From Emergomyces orientalis (Eukaryota > Ascomycota > Eurotiomycetes > Onygenales > Ajellomycetaceae): a stretch of 64,000 nucleotides of DNA. A program made the position numbers and the translations under genes. The DNA lies in contig MOWL01000067.1 in NCBI GenBank assembly GCA_002110485.1, positions 992,001-1,056,000 of the forward strand, written 5' to 3'. Positions 12,590 through 25,767 of this stretch are shown one piece after another. Each line of letters begins with the position of its first letter. The first letter of the stretch is position 1. Below the pieces are notes generated by a model. It did not search any database. It was not told the DNA's origin and saw only the letters and a list, made by a program, of their open reading frames with translations.

Positions 12590-13694
12590 TCATCCCCCAG
12601 CATTCTCACCAACTTCCTCCAGCAAATCAAATACCTTATACCGCAATCGATGTTCGGCCTCAAATACAATCCAGCAGCTCAGCATGATCATATCTTCCGT
12701 GAGGTTTCCCACGTGCGGTCCATCGGGGTTGAGATCCTTCTCATCCTTCGCGTGGCCGCGCGGGTTACTGGCTAGTGCATCCACTTTGCCCGTAAAAGCA
12801 GCCACTGAAGATCCGCCAGCACCGAGGTTGTCACCAGCTGGCATTGCATACGCCTCTTCATAAACGCGAAGGATCCCAATGAACAATTTTTTCTTATTTG
12901 GTGGCTGTCCGGTTTTGATTGAGCGGTGGTAGTGTGCTGAGCGGCGCTTTTCAAACGTTGCAATAAGGGTATGGTCGCAGGTCCGGATGAGCTATAGACA
13001 ACAAATAAGTACCATATACATACCATATCAACATGTCGTAGGTCACAAAAGCAGCACAATCTAACTGCCTTCTTTTTCATATGTTTCCATGAACACGAAC
13101 CTTCAAGCAATGCGACCAGCCCTTGGCCCCCTTCATAAAACCCGTAGCAAATCTCCGTGTACCTGACCATCTATATCTTGTTCCTTCGACCTGAAACTCG
13201 ACTTTCCTCGATAGTCCCGACCGATGCATACGCACCAGTATCACCTTCCCTGAAATAGGCTGCTCATCCTCTAGTGGCTCCTTAGGGGGTTTTGATCCCC
13301 GACAAAAAAACTTGCGCATTTTCTCCTTGAATGCATAGCTCTTCGCATTTTTGCGTCGCTCCTCGTTCCTGAGAATCTCATTGACACCGTCGCCTAGCCA
13401 AACTTTGAAGGAGGTCCACATGGCTGTGCGTTTGGCACGCCCGATGATCGTCGTCTCAGGGGTATATTTGGGGTTGTCTCCCTGGTAGAAGATTGGGGCC
13501 CATTCATTGGCATGTCTGTGCGGGACCTTGTTGGTTACGAAGTAATGGGCAGCTTCCGTATCTGAAGGGGCAAGGAGGGCTTTGCGGCCGGGGAACACGC
13601 GGGTGTATAGGTGGAGATATTTAGTTGGGGTCTCGCTGGATGTGGCCTCGGAATAATGCTTAGAGTGCTCTTTCGTAAGGGTTATCGGAGCCAT
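12590..13694 (-). CDS. Unrecognised fungal protein, 331 aa
   Basis: Two exons, 13694-13101 and 12991-12590, joined over a 109-nt intron with donor GTTCGT and acceptor CTATAG. The join is supported because the frame runs smoothly from WSHCLK into LIRTCDHTLIATFEK. The protein starts MAPITLTKEH and has no signal peptide or membrane helix. A basic central segment (KMRKFFCRGSKPPKEP) precedes a beta-rich stretch, KVEFQVEGTRYRWSGTRRF. Together with the following IATFEK strand, this loosely recalls tubby/LURP-like C2 barrels. I cannot name the family with confidence. The C-terminus (LTEDMIMLSCWIVFEAEHRLRY) is helical. A soluble intracellular protein of unknown function is the safest reading. Confidence 0.7.
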
Positions 13695-15009
13695 TGTAAG
13701 AATTGATGTTGCGATGGCCTGTAGTGGCTAACAGCAATGTCGAAAAAAGTAGTTGGCTCCATCAGAATGAGAGATCGTGAAGAATTGTCCACAACCGCGC
13801 CAACACTCTATATAAGTATTCAGATCAAGTATGAAGCAGCTGTTGTTGCTGAGGCCATTTATTGGCAAGTGATCTTCACTGCAATACGAGCTATTTCCTT
13901 GACGGGTTAAGCTGCCGACCAAATTTCACCATGCCGCTGGCCGTTTCGTTCACGTCTGAACTGCCTCGGGTGGCAGTGTATCCGCACAGACCACCGAGGT
14001 CGGTATTACATAGTAATTATGCCTTGAAAGGCTTTCACGGTGTCTCATGTGTTTCACAAGACGAAGATAATACTTGTCTTGAAATCGTAGGAGAACGAAG
14101 CACGGATTTGCAGTGTTGGTTATCCCCACTCTATTCTCATCCCCACAGCATTTTTCTCAAAAGAGGTAGATAGATCCCTTTAATGTTCGCCCCTGTACAT
14201 GTTCATGTGACGTATTTTTACGAAAAATGAAATCGATTCTGATTGGCTGGGCGGTTACTTTAAGCTTAATTAGTGGGGCCTCCCATCTGTTTACAACAGC
14301 ATTGAAGCGTCCATGGAAGAATCACCTACGACCGGTACCTCACCTTTCTGCTGTATGATATATCTGGTGAGTGAGGCTCACTTGTTAAAAGGTACAACCA
14401 CGTATTTATTTCTGTAATTTAGGACATTTGATATTGTCTTGATACTAATAATGGAACAACGTACACCAAAGGCCATCTTCCTATCCTCCCAAGATAGATG
14501 CCTTGATGAGAGCCATTGGAACTCTTCGGTAGACTGTTTACACGGGCTAGGCCATTGCCAGATTGCAAAATGTTCCGTTGTGCTATCTAGAAAAGCTGTA
14601 AGTACGGAGCATACCCTAGGTAGATAGTAACTTGCACGTTTAAATCGCGCTGAACGGTGCGTGGCCCTTTCTTTCGAAAGCAGGAAATGTGTCGGAATGT
14701 GTATTGAACTAGAATTGAGAAGTGAACCATTTGCATAATTCTAGAGAACATATAAAACATGCATTGAAAAATCTTGTTGTTTACTATTGTTTCTTAGATA
14801 TTTCCATAATATTCAGTCCAAAGTTCATGCCAAAACAGCTCAATGTGCAGTATTTTTGGTATTTGAGGCTCGTATTTTCAAGGTTGATTTGTATGAGTGT
14901 GACAATACCATACAGCTCGAAGCTTCCCAAGATTTTTCTTGGCTACCAGAATCGTCATTCCGTAGCAGCATACCTCAATGTCGCTGCTATCACGGCACAA
15001 CGAAAAACT
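13695..15009. other. Divergent intergenic region
   Basis: This lies between the minus-strand unknown gene and the plus-strand aminopeptidase, so it carries both promoters. Small open frames (13862-14173, 14439-14627, 14722-15009) show no motifs. The frame that enters the aminopeptidase is open upstream of its ATG back to 14722, but the residues there look random. I see nothing else. Confidence 0.5.
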
Positions 15010-17119
15010 ATGTTACAGACTCTTCCCTCCCTGCGCCATTGGGCACAGTATGTGACCAATCATTCAGTTAGCTGCAGCGGCGGGGGGACTTTGGTGAAGA
15101 ACGCATTCAATGGACGGTCATCGCGACGATTCTACGCTTCAGTGTCCGCGGCGGAGCTCCGCTTCGGACAACCACTTCATGAAACACATCCACATATCCT
15201 AAAAGCTGGAGAATGTATGTGGGCCCCTTATGATATAAAGCAAGAAAATTTTAGAGAGCCGTTAGACTGACTTTGTCTTGTTATCCTCCCTCCAGTGACG
15301 CCCGGGATCACTGCTCTCGAATACGCCAATCGCCGCTCCAAGCTTGCTTCGAAGCTGCCCAAGAATGCGATTGCTGTCGTCGCTGCTTCGGACATAAAAT
15401 ATAGATCGGGAAGCGTTTTCTATGAATACCATCAAGACCCAGATTTCTTCTATCTTACTGGTGCGCCCAACATCTCAACTCCATCCTCTGGGTGTGGCGT
15501 GTGCTAATAAGATTCACCAGGTTTTAATGAGCCTGGCGCCTTAGCTGTCATTGGTGGGTTTTGATGTTGTTTACAAAGCCTTTAGACTTATTCTAATTCA
15601 TTCTAGGAAATGACGGTTCGGAGAATGATCATGTCTTTCATCTTTACGTTCGAGAGAAAAATCCAAAAGCGGAGCTATGGGAGGGTGCCCGGTCAGGAGT
15701 TCAGGCTGCAATTGACGTTTTCAATGCTGATATAGTAAAACCCACTCTGAATATGCTTTATTTATATTGTGCTGATTTCTTGTTTTCCTATAGAGTGGTA
15801 ATATGGATAATATCAGCATTAGTCCCCCATCAATCCTTTCAGATGCATCTGTAATATATACGGATCTCAGACTTACGGACCCGTCGCGATCGTCGTTATC
15901 CCGTTTCTTTTCCTCGCTCAAAAAGGAAAATGGTGTCGTGGAGAAGATTGTCGCATCACACAAACTGAGGGCATTACGCCCGGTTCTCAACGAACTGCGC
16001 ATCTTTAAAAGTGAGGGAGAGATACAAAATATGCGTATGGCTGGACAAGCTTCAGGACGGGCTTTTACAGAGGCTATGAGAAAGAGATTTACAAAGGAGA
16101 AGGATATCCATGCTTTTTTGGAGTACCAGTTCAAGGTGAATGGCTGTGATGGCCCAGCTTTTGTGCCAGTCGTTGCTGGTGGCCAGGTAAAATAAGTTCT
16201 ACCAATTCTTGCGATGTTATTGTCAGCTAATTTTTTATTTCTCTAGAATGCTCTAAGCATCCACTATGTCAGAAACGATGATGTGCTCAGGTATGATGGC
16301 AACCCAGCCAATTTAACTGGATTGTGACACTGATCCGTATTTGCGGCGTAGAAATGAAGACATGGTCCTTGTTGATGGCGGTGGTGTACGTGCCCCGTTT
16401 ACCCCGTCAGTAACTAGTGTTCTGACTTTACTAACTTTGCCCTAGGAATATGGAGGTTACATATCTGATATTACGCGCACCTGGCCCGTCAAAGGCAAAT
16501 TTTCCGACGCCCAAAAAGACCTGTACAGTGCCATTCTGAGCGTACAGCGTAGCTGTGTATCATTATGTCGTGAATCTGCTGGCCTCTCACTTGACATGCT
16601 GCACAGCATTGCGGAGAAGGGTTTGCGAGAACAACTCAAGGCACTTGGCTTTGACGTGTCCGGAGACGTGAGTTTCCCCAGTTCTAATTTTAAGATCTAC
16701 TGTAGCCATTGCTAACCGTGACCGCATTTATAGGCCATGACAGCTTTGTTCCCTCACCATCTGGGGCATTATATTGGCTTGGATGTCCATGACTGTGTTG
16801 GATATCCAAGAACTCATGAACTTGAGGAGGGGCAATGCATAACAATTGAGCCGTAAGCTTCTCTGTAACGTAATATCACGAGGATACCGAACTCACAACT
16901 AGCAGTGGTATTTACGTCCCGGATGACGAACGGTGGCCGAAACAATTCCGAGGAATCGGAATCCGAATCGAGGATAGTGTTTGTGTTGGGGAAGACAACC
17001 CGCTCATTCTGACGACGGAAGCGGTGAAAGAGGTAAGAGGATTGTAGCTAAATTTCCCACCTGTTGCGTTCTTTGCTAACACGAACTGAAAGATCGATGA
17101 CATCGAAGCTCTGCGATAG
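15010..17119 (+). CDS. icp55: Mitochondrial intermediate cleaving peptidase (Icp55-type aminopeptidase P, M24B)
   Basis: Eleven exons: 15010-15214, 15296-15460, 15521-15553, 15607-15734, 15794-16186, 16247-16290, 16352-16385, 16446-16667, 16734-16852, 16906-17032 and 17093-17119. They give 498 aa. The N-terminus (MLQTLPSLRHWAQYV..., later RSSRRFYASVS) is basic, Ser/Ala-rich and acid-free, like a mitochondrial presequence. An aminopeptidase-P N-domain follows (TPGITALEYANRRSKLA, YHQDPDFFYLTGFNEPGA). The pita-bread domain has all five metal ligands: Asp in VLVDGG, Asp in SDITRTW, His in HHLGHYIGLDVHD, Glu in TIEPGIY and Glu in IRIEDS. Icp55 removes one residue from proteins already cut by mitochondrial processing peptidase and so stabilises them. 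The exon density is the highest in the window. The ATG at 15010 was chosen because it gives the presequence. A cytosolic aminopeptidase P is less likely. Confidence 0.9.
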
Positions 17120-17762
17120 CAAAAACTTGTTACATTTTCAAAAAATAAAGTTGTTGCCGTGTACTGTACAATAGAGGAGATGTAAATAACCGTGTTTTGC
17201 TTGCTAATTTCTAGGAAGTTGTCGATATAAGAAGAACAACTATTTCGTAAATCCATCCAATCCATAGCTTCATATGGGAGTTAACTTCACCTATGCTTTT
17301 ATGATTGTAATTCATGTCCGAACTCTACATAACAAAGCCGCGAACCACTTGCGTAAAGGGCGCTAGTGGGGTTAGGGTTGTTGGTGTCATGCCCCATCAA
17401 AAGGCGCGCCTCTATTGGCTGGCTGACAGCGCGGTTTTTGACGAGCAAAACAACGTAAACCCAAATTCTCCTCCAAACAACCAGCCTCAATCACAGCTGC
17501 GTGAACGGGGGGCTTGACAGGAATACACGAGTCGACTCCTCTGCAGGTCCCCAAAAGAACTTCTTTTATGAATTATCCGTATTCTGTTGTTGTTAATTGC
17601 CTCTTATCTTTTTTTCTTTCTATTTGCTCCTTTGTCATGACCGCGTTGTGAGCTCGGGCGAGCTTTGATTCACGACGGGCGGTACCTCGCGTGCTCGATC
17701 TTGGGACAGAGATACCCCTCCCTCCCTCTCTCACTCACTAGCGAGACACAATTTAGGTATAC
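17120..17762. other. Intergenic region, terminator of icp55 and promoter of DBF4
   Basis: No gene is seen. The stretch holds the 3' end of the aminopeptidase gene and a pyrimidine-rich block at about 17580-17740 just before the Dbf4 start codon, consistent with a 5' leader. Confidence 0.5.
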
Positions 17763-20017
17763 ATGGCAGCTATATTTATACCACCTTCACCTCAACCATC
17801 GATCGCAATGTCAAGCCGCCGGGTTCCGTTGATCAACGTTCCCAATGGCACCAACTCGCCGCATCGAGGTACTGTTGCCTCGATGAAGCGGACACGCCCC
17901 TACCATGCAGAGATGTTGTTTATGGAACCTCCACCGAAGAAGCAGATGCTGGAGAAAGATGAGGTCGACCCAATCAACAAGTCTCCGCGGAAGCTGGCGG
18001 TGGTTGGTACGGAAGGGAAGGTGTTTACGCGAAAGAATACCAATTCCCAACCTACGGCGTTCGAGAGGAAGCTGGTTGCGGTGAGGGATAAGGACAGGAC
18101 TAATAATTCGCGAGGGACAAAATATGATAGGGCTGGCGGGGAGTCTTTGGATAGTATTCGTCAGTGGCAGAAACACTACCGAAAGGCGTTTCCTCAGTTT
18201 GTATTTTACTTTGAGAGTATTCCTGAAGATGTTAGGAACAAGTGTTCGAGGCAGATTATGGCTCTTGGTGCTGTAAGTTTTTTACTCTTGAGTTTTGTGG
18301 TTTGGTTGGTTCAGGCATATCAAACCTCGTGTTTGCTGGATGGCTCTGTTCGGGCAAGTTGGGTATACATGATTTCTAACGATTTATACAGACTGAGGAG
18401 AAGTTTTTTTCCAAGGTTGTGACACACGTCGTCACCGCTCGCCCAATTCCACCCGGAGTCGATTCCCCACATCTCGCGGAGGCATCCACCGGAAATGTTC
18501 CATTGAACCAACAAAGTGTAGATGGATCCGTCCAAACCGTTGATCCGTCGCTTTTGGAGAAGAATTTCGAAACCAATCATCTCAATCAGGGAATGGGGAG
18601 ATCCAGGAGAATAACTGACAAGCGACCTGGACACGAGGGGGATATGAGACGAGATAATAAGGATGTCCTGTATCGGGCTAGGCAGATGAATATGAAGATC
18701 TGGGCTCTAGAAAAACTACAACGCGTGATATCTACGATGAACGATGGTGACAATACCTCTCATCATGGTCATTACACACGTAGCAATGGCACGATATCCG
18801 GAGCTGGAAGGGGGAGGGCAGAAACGGATTTATCTCACGTGCTTCGAAATGAACGCCTGAATGGCCCTGCAGATCGAGACTCTATTTTGGCATCGAAGGA
18901 AATCATTCCTTTCAAAGGCCCATTCATATATATCCATGATTACGAAGAGAAGACTCGACCAGTTATGGTTCGCGAGTACCCAAAGGTCGCTAGACGACAG
19001 GATGGAGCATGGCCACAGTTTCGGAGCGCTGCGTTGGGTAAATGCCCATTTATCGACGAGCCGCCATCTAAAAAAGAATTGGAGAAGCGGAAAGCTTCTG
19101 CTAATCAGCCAAAAGATAAGCGGCTAGCCCCGAAGGCGAAATCCACAACGACTGCGGAAGTGAAGACAATGCAGCCCCCAGAACGTTCTGTTGAGCAGCG
19201 TGCTTTGCAAGATGTGCATGGAGGTGTGAACCAAACACTCACACGGGAAGAACCTATGCCAGCCCCAAAGCGGGTTGAGACTCTTTTAATGTTGCCAGCA
19301 AAGCCAGCCTCCCCTCGTAGCAAAGGATTTGAGACGTTCCCCGGTACAAAGGCCTCTCTCGCCACATATCTAGCCCGAGAACCGGCAGCATCTGGAGTCC
19401 AGCCATCAAACATCACGTCAGCAATCAGATCTCAGATGATATCTTCTACCGCAGCGGCACCAGGCGCAAAGGCAGGAACAAGCAAAGAGATCCACGAATT
19501 GAAACGCAAGGTTCTGGAGAAGGGAAACAGTGCTTTATCAATGAACGGAAACGGAATTCCCTCTTCCCATAGGATGACGGATATTTCTGGCGCCCTTAAA
19601 GCGTCCAGGGTTCCAGTGACAAGAGCAGCAAAGAATAGGGCCAATGGCAACCTCGATCAGATCGACGAAGACGGTACCACCCAATCGGAAGAGGAGAAGG
19701 TCCAGAAGCCCCAGCACGCCAACAGGAAGAATAACAACACGACGCAACCCAAGCAGAAGAAGCGGGATCCCAAGCCAGGATACTGTGAGAATTGTCGTGA
19801 CAAGTTCGAGGATTTTGAAGAGGTAAGCTACAGCATAGTATTTGATTCTCTGTTTGATTGTCATTGCGAGTAAACTAATGTCACACAGCACGTAATGACG
19901 AGAAAGCACCGCAAGTTCGCGTTGACCCTTTCCAACTGGACTGAGCTGGATGAACTGCTCCACTCTCTCGAGCGTTCACGCAAACGCTACTTGCCTCAGG
20001 ATGAGGGTAATTGGTGA
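17763..20017 (+). CDS. DBF4: Dbf4/NimO regulatory subunit of the Cdc7 kinase
   Basis: Three exons (17763-18272, 18392-19822, 19889-20017) encode 689 aa. All three signature regions of Dbf4 are present. Motif N, a BRCT-like segment, lies near residues 138-195 (RQWQKHYRKAFPQFVFYFES... TEEKFFSKVVTHVVTARPIP) and is split by the first intron. Motif M is near 343-395 (GPFIYIHDYEEKTRPVM... GKCPFID). Motif C, near 630-660, is a CCHH zinc finger reading PGYCENCRDKFEDFEEH with a second His in TRKHRKFA, and intron 2 falls within it. Dbf4 binds and activates the Cdc7 kinase, which phosphorylates MCM helicase subunits at replication origins. The Aspergillus orthologue is NimO. The protein acts in the nucleus. 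Basic patches and a long disordered linker (400-620) are typical. The start at 17763 is the first ATG of the frame. A second Met at residue 16 is possible. Confidence 0.93.
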
Positions 20018-21756
20018 AGACACGACCCCACTGTTGAAACACAAGAGTTCAAGCATTCCCAGACTCTTTTTTTTGTTCTTTTAGAAGAATCTTTTTGTGT
20101 TTATTAGAGGGAGCTAATTTAGCGTTTATCCAGCTTGTTTATTGTTTCTTCATTCGCTTCGTACATTTCTTTTTCTTATGCTCATTATTATTTGACCAAA
20201 TCCACCACACCGATAAGGTATATTTAGTTATCTTCTGTTTCAAGCCTTCTTTTCTTCTTTTCTACTTCTTTCTTGGGATGTGCGTATAGGAACGGAGCCT
20301 GATGCTTTATTTTTTTTCTCTATGCTCTTCAACTTTTGTGGCTACAATTCTTGTGCCTCCCCATGCCCAGTATCTCCAGCGTTCAGGTAACATCGAACGT
20401 TCTCGCTTGTTAAATACCCATTTTCGGAGCCAGCGTCATGTCCCTCGAAAACGCCCCATAACCTAATCACCTCTTGTGGAATTTGTGGAATAAGATGCCA
20501 CCGCAACATGGCTTTTGACCGTTGAGCGACTCCCCATTTTTCTTTCAAATTGGCGTTCCCTATTCACATATACATCTCAGCTTTTGATTTCGGATCCATT
20601 CAATCATGACTTGATTCTCCCAGTTACTTGCATTTGTTTTCATTTCCATTTTTGTTACCCTCGGCCGCTCGGCCTGCGTTTTGCGAGTTTACGAATATAT
20701 GCATGAAGTTAAACTGTGTATTTTGTTCATACTATGACAAATGCGATTGACTAGCGATTATTATTCTGACGGTGTATGATTCTTATTTCCAAATCCTTTT
20801 TCTCCGTCGAGTGTCCCAAGATCGAGTTTCGGAAACCGCCATACCTCAACAAGAGCAAATCACGGCTGTTTCCAAGAGCGTGCTTTACCAGCTACACTCC
20901 TCCAGTGGCTTTTCAACATACACCATTTCCATTTTTATTAGGAATAGCTGATAGTTTATCAATAGGCTGTTTCAATTGTGACATGCACAGGATATAGGGC
21001 CGGTTTCACCGGCGGGAGCGTTAAGCTATAGATATGCGCAATACATGGCTACTGAAGTTGATGTCAACCCTGGAAGGTGATCATCTCTTGATAAAAGGGT
21101 GGTTTTTTTATCATGTTTTCGTAACGATTATTCTGACTTGAGATACCATTGTAAAAAGATAATTAGTGATCTTGTTTCGTTTTTACTTTTGGTCCTTTGT
21201 CCTTCTCGGCGAGAACCGAAACCTCAGCAAGGTAATGGTGGGTACAAGGATGAGAATTGGCTAGAACATATTTGGCAGTGATCCATGGATTGCTCCTTAG
21301 GGGGGCTATCTCCACGAGGAGGTCACAATTTAATATTATATCCACCTCTTATCTATGTGCATGTACGAACAACAGAGAGAGTTGCTCTGATAATGGGACT
21401 ACTGATTCCTAGGCCCTAGATATCGATACGTAGATAGCTCCCATGCTAGCTGATATCATGTAATTTGTCAGCTGTACCCGGAACCCCGAACCCCGAACAG
21501 AGCTCATAAATATTTACAAATCATCGGCTGCATGAAACTGAGGATGTATATGCTGACAGGGCTTACGTTGATTGTCGTTGTTTAGGGATTATAGAACAAA
21601 AAAATGACAGACGTAACTGATTTTGAATGTACGAAGTGCAAGTCCAAGTTTACTCAGAGTGCGCCTCTTCCTCCTAGTCTGCCAGTATTCCTTGATGTTT
21701 ACATGCTGACAGACCCAAAGGATCCTCGCTTGTTCGGCATACAAAGAGATGTTTGG
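20018..21756. other. Intergenic region, T-rich
   Basis: No supported gene. The first 300 bases are T-rich and probably the DBF4 3' UTR. A short frame from ATG 21604 encodes two CxxC-like cysteines (ECTKCKSKF) and runs up to the zinc-cluster gene in a different frame. I could not connect it by a convincing intron. Confidence 0.45.
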
Positions 21757-23280
21757 ATGGCCGGCCTCAAAACCTCCGGCAAAAGGCTTGCCGTGGGTGT
21801 TCGGCTACAAAAACTCGTTGTGATTTAAGACGTCCGACGTGTTCCAGGTGTAGTGTCCGAAAGACCTTCTGCCAGTATCCCACCACCACCACCACTACTT
21901 CTGAGTCTGCGAGCCCGGAAATCGATGTCAAGAGCCATGAGCTTCCACAAAATGACAGCCAAATTGGTACTAGTGCACCACAAGGCGATGGCCCTCTCGA
22001 GCATGAGCCGCAATATAATAGTTTCAACCCGGGTTTTGAACTCCCTACCCCGGAGAGCGAGTGTTTGGATTTACATTCTCTCTTGCCCCCGCACCTTGGA
22101 GTGATGGAAAACGAATTAACACCCACGTTTGGAGAATATACCGATCTTGATACCTTGAGCTACAATTGTGCGTTGATTAGAAACATGCCTGACATAAGCA
22201 GCGATGAATCGACCCAATTGGTGTCCTCGGTTCTACCATCTTCCCCTGCGCTGAAATTGTCTCAACATAGTATGGAAGTTATCCTTCGAGTGACTCGAAC
22301 GTGGCCTCGAATGATGGCCAAAGGCACCCAGTTACCCCCTATCATACACCCTAGTCAATTATCGAATGGAAATATCCCTACGCCTCTCGCAAACTGTTTT
22401 GGCTTGGTCAAAATGTGGGCTGGACAGTGTCGTGGAGGAACCAGCATTGTTCAGCAAACAGTCAAGAAAGAAGCCCAGGCCATTATAAGCTTGGTATGTT
22501 ACGAGGAAAATGCTCTTCTTTGACTGAGGATTGGCGCTGATGGATTTTTGTAGTTTCGAACATTTGACGAGCGCGACCTCGTCGCAGCTCTACAAGCGCT
22601 GACGATATATACACTTATATTCCTATTTCCTTCCAATGACCAATTGTCGATTTCGCGACTCGACGATAAACTGGTCAAGCAGTTGAGGGCTATCACTCAC
22701 TATGTCGTGTCAACGGGCGTGGTACTCGAAGAGGAGAGCAATCGTACTCGACCCTTATATGAGTGCTGGTTATGGGTTACATGCAAACGACGAGCGCTTT
22801 TAAGTTTATATACCATACACTGGGCATATAGTGTATATCACTGCATACCAGCTTTTGATTGCACCGAACTGAACCATATCCCCGCACCGGCTGCGAAGTA
22901 CCTATGGCAAGCCGCGTCAAGGGAGCAGTGGGAATCACTCTACAACCGATGGTTAGCCCAGTGGGATGGGCCATATTACCGCCAGGGGGAACTACTCGAA
23001 ATTAATCCTGGAGTTCGGATAGATTCCCGGGCAGAGCTGTGGCTTGAAGATGCAGATGAGTTCGGCATGATATTTGTTGCTATTGGTAAGCTAAGACATT
23101 TTTTAAGGAAGTTCATTACAACCAGAAAGAGGGGGCAAATAAGAAAAGGAAAGAGGAAAATGGAAGAGAAAGTGTGTTTGAGAAAGAAAATGCCGTGCGA
23201 ATACTTACGAATCGCTCTTATTCTTGTTAGTTAATGCCTTTGAACGAGAACCCGAGTTTGATTGTATCCGCGACGCGTAA
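21757..23280 (+). CDS. Zn2Cys6 fungal transcription factor with unresolved start
   Basis: Exons about 21757-22493, 22554-23085 and 23231-23280 give roughly 435-440 aa. Residues near the N-terminus form a canonical zinc cluster, C-x2-C-x6-C-x6-C-x2-C-x6-C (CRGCSATKTRCDL... CSRCSVRKTFC). A Thr/Ser-rich linker follows, then an all-helical fungal-specific regulatory domain (LRAITHYVVSTG, LWVTCKRRALLSLYTIHWAY, EQWESLYNRWLAQW). The last exon gives NAFEREPEFDCIRDA, a normal ending for the class. Such proteins bind CGG-type sites and control nearby or pathway genes. The target is unknown. The problem is the 5' end. The zinc-cluster frame has no ATG back to its upstream stop region, while ATG 21757 (MAGLKTSG) is one base out of frame with it. 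A 1-nt deletion, a sequencing error or an unseen upstream exon are the options. Confidence 0.75.
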
Positions 23281-25767
23281 TGGGGACACCTAGCTTTGGG
23301 TTTAGGAGAATCGATGGAAATGAGCTACTCGTTAATTGGGACATGACGTGGCGGGTGGGCTAAACGGATGGATCGGTGTTGAAGGATTTATGAGATTGGA
23401 CCCTTCGATATGTGGTGTAAAAGAATATGTGTCGAATGGTGAATGTACACTTTCATGGAAGACTGGCAGTCGGTATGCAATCACCAGCAACAACAGATAC
23501 GTCACCTATCCTTTCTAAACTTCAAATAACTAAGCCATTGCTACTTGCAGGTTCTAAGTGCATCGTATCGTCTTTGATGGCACGGGAGATGCATTATTAC
23601 ATATATTGCAATTTCTTTCAATAACGATCTTCTTTGAATGGATACGCAAATTTCAAATATGTCAGCACGCTCCCTTCCTTTGATTTTGACCTAGGGTAAT
23701 TACATTCTTAAAAGTGTCCGAAAACATTTGGAACCTGGAATAAATGTGCAAATAATCCTTTAGGCGGCAAAACACAAGAGGATGGGAGAAAATCAAAATA
23801 GGGAAGAAATAATCTATGAAACTTTGCATGACAGAGGCTGGTGGACCATCTTCCCTCGTCAAAAAGATGTATATACGATACATGTAGCAACCTTGAAAAT
23901 GTAGGCGTCCAAAGATAGGATACGCAACGCTCGAAATAGTTATCTTTCATTCCGACCAGCCACCACAGACCTGGACCGGGATCTGCCAGAATTTGTATTT
24001 TTTGCGCATGTGCACCAGCCCCAACCCAACCCCAGAGATAAGTGGATGAATCCTCTTCAATGCCTTCGACAATATACAGTTGTAGCCATTTAAAACGTTC
24101 TTGCCCTCCGCGCCGCAGGTACATTGTCATCCACGGGCACTGGAAGAACTCAACCAAAGTAACAAAGCTTGTAGAATCATAACAGCTAGCTGCGGTTCCG
24201 CTTTCTTTTGTAACAATCTTGGGCCGGATACCAGCGTACAACATGATATTGCATTTTCGCACTCGCATGAGCTAATTATATGTGTGATCCAGGAATCCTT
24301 CACAATAAGATACACCGCAGCGTCAGTGGAGAGCCAGTTCAAACCAATTACCTGCCGGGAGATATCGTATACTCCGTTCTAGGTGTGCAGCGGAACATTG
24401 AATCGGAGAATTTATTATAGCCTACTCCACAGAAAGAGCAGACGTTTGGTTTGAAGGATGAAGAAGCGGTAATTATACCAACAAACACCATTCCAGCATG
24501 TATGGCCCTATTCCACAAGTCTGGAAATAGTGTTCCACCTCCATGTGGTCTTGAGTTATATCATTCAACTACCTTTCAAGAAAACTCATAGGTTTCGATA
24601 AAAGGGTGGACAATGTACTATTCAGTTGCCCAGTTTGGTGGACATCTGGAGTATCATGGCCGCGGCAGCAAATAGATACAAGGAATTGATCAAAGCGCCA
24701 ACTGCAAACCACTTCATGTACCGTTGTGCGGGTGATGGTAGGCATGCTGTCGATGCTTCCAGCTCTCAAGCCTCTCAATAATTGGTCCCGCTGCATTGTC
24801 GAGCTCAAAGCAAGGTTCGCTGGTGGTACTACCACCGCCCGCGCGGGACGATCTCACAACCAAGGTAATCACACCGAGAGTAACACGGTATGGATCACGT
24901 CTGGTCCCGGCAGGTAGTAAGTTCTATTACGGATTGGCCGTCCAATGTTGGAAACATATTGCAGGATGGGCGAGTTATGGTCATGTAAACTCCAATAACT
25001 TTGAGGTGATGGAGGGTGTAGATGCAGTAAGAGTGAATTGATCACTCGATGGCTCTAGGGCGGCGAGGGAGGCCATCAATGCAATATGCATCCAGGAAAA
25101 TATAAAATGTGCGCATTGACACCTGGGTCGCACATTGTATTCTAGACGGGAATCTAGAGTTCGGGTGTAAAAAAAGCGCCTTGTGAGTGGTTGTATATTG
25201 GCCAAGATGGAGATGTCGCTGTCGTACGAGGTACAATGTTGGCCTTGCTTGTATGATACACATTTTGGTCGGGATAAAGAAACTTGAGGCATATTTCCGG
25301 ATGCATGGGGAGTTTATGATCAGTTCGGATCCACATTAACCTATCCTACAGATACCACCGCAGGACAAATAAATATGTCATGCATGGCGCTGCACTGCAT
25401 TGAAGTCCTGACGATTGACAAATCAACCTGGGCGAACTTGGTGGGAGGAATGGTTTTGGCTGCCGATGACATAAGCGTTTGGTGGCTGCTGAATCATCCA
25501 TGCACCCGTCGAACCTCGGTTCACCCGACGGAACGGAAAAACAAGAAACGGCAATTAGTTCAATTAGTTCGCGAAGTTCTCCAGAGATTCTCTGGTGTAC
25601 GCTGCATATACCAGCACGTCGTCAAACCGTATATATATCAGCAATCGCAGTTGTCAGCCTCCGAGAAACATGAGTCTTAATTTTCCTAATCCTTTGCTGC
25701 GGGGTTATCCACCAAATTTTGTCCCGTGCCTGTTGTCTCAAAATCCCGGCTGAAATTAGCAGCTACA
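23281..25767. other. Intergenic region with possible degraded coding remnants
   Basis: No confident gene. On the minus strand, open stretches at 23708-24400 and 24710-24990 (for example RVTLGVITLVVRSSRAGGGS) look more protein-like than random DNA, and some are flanked by CTAG or AATAG acceptors. I could not assemble a continuous model or name a family. They may be relics of one decayed gene. The last 100 bases before 25768 are the leader of panB. Confidence 0.35.

Noticed and set aside
6219..21565. The string ATGCTGACAGGGCTT near 6219 and again near 21547, with a similar string near 10065
   Set aside because: A 15-base match is expected about once by chance in 64 kb, and the surroundings do not align, so I do not call a repeat family.
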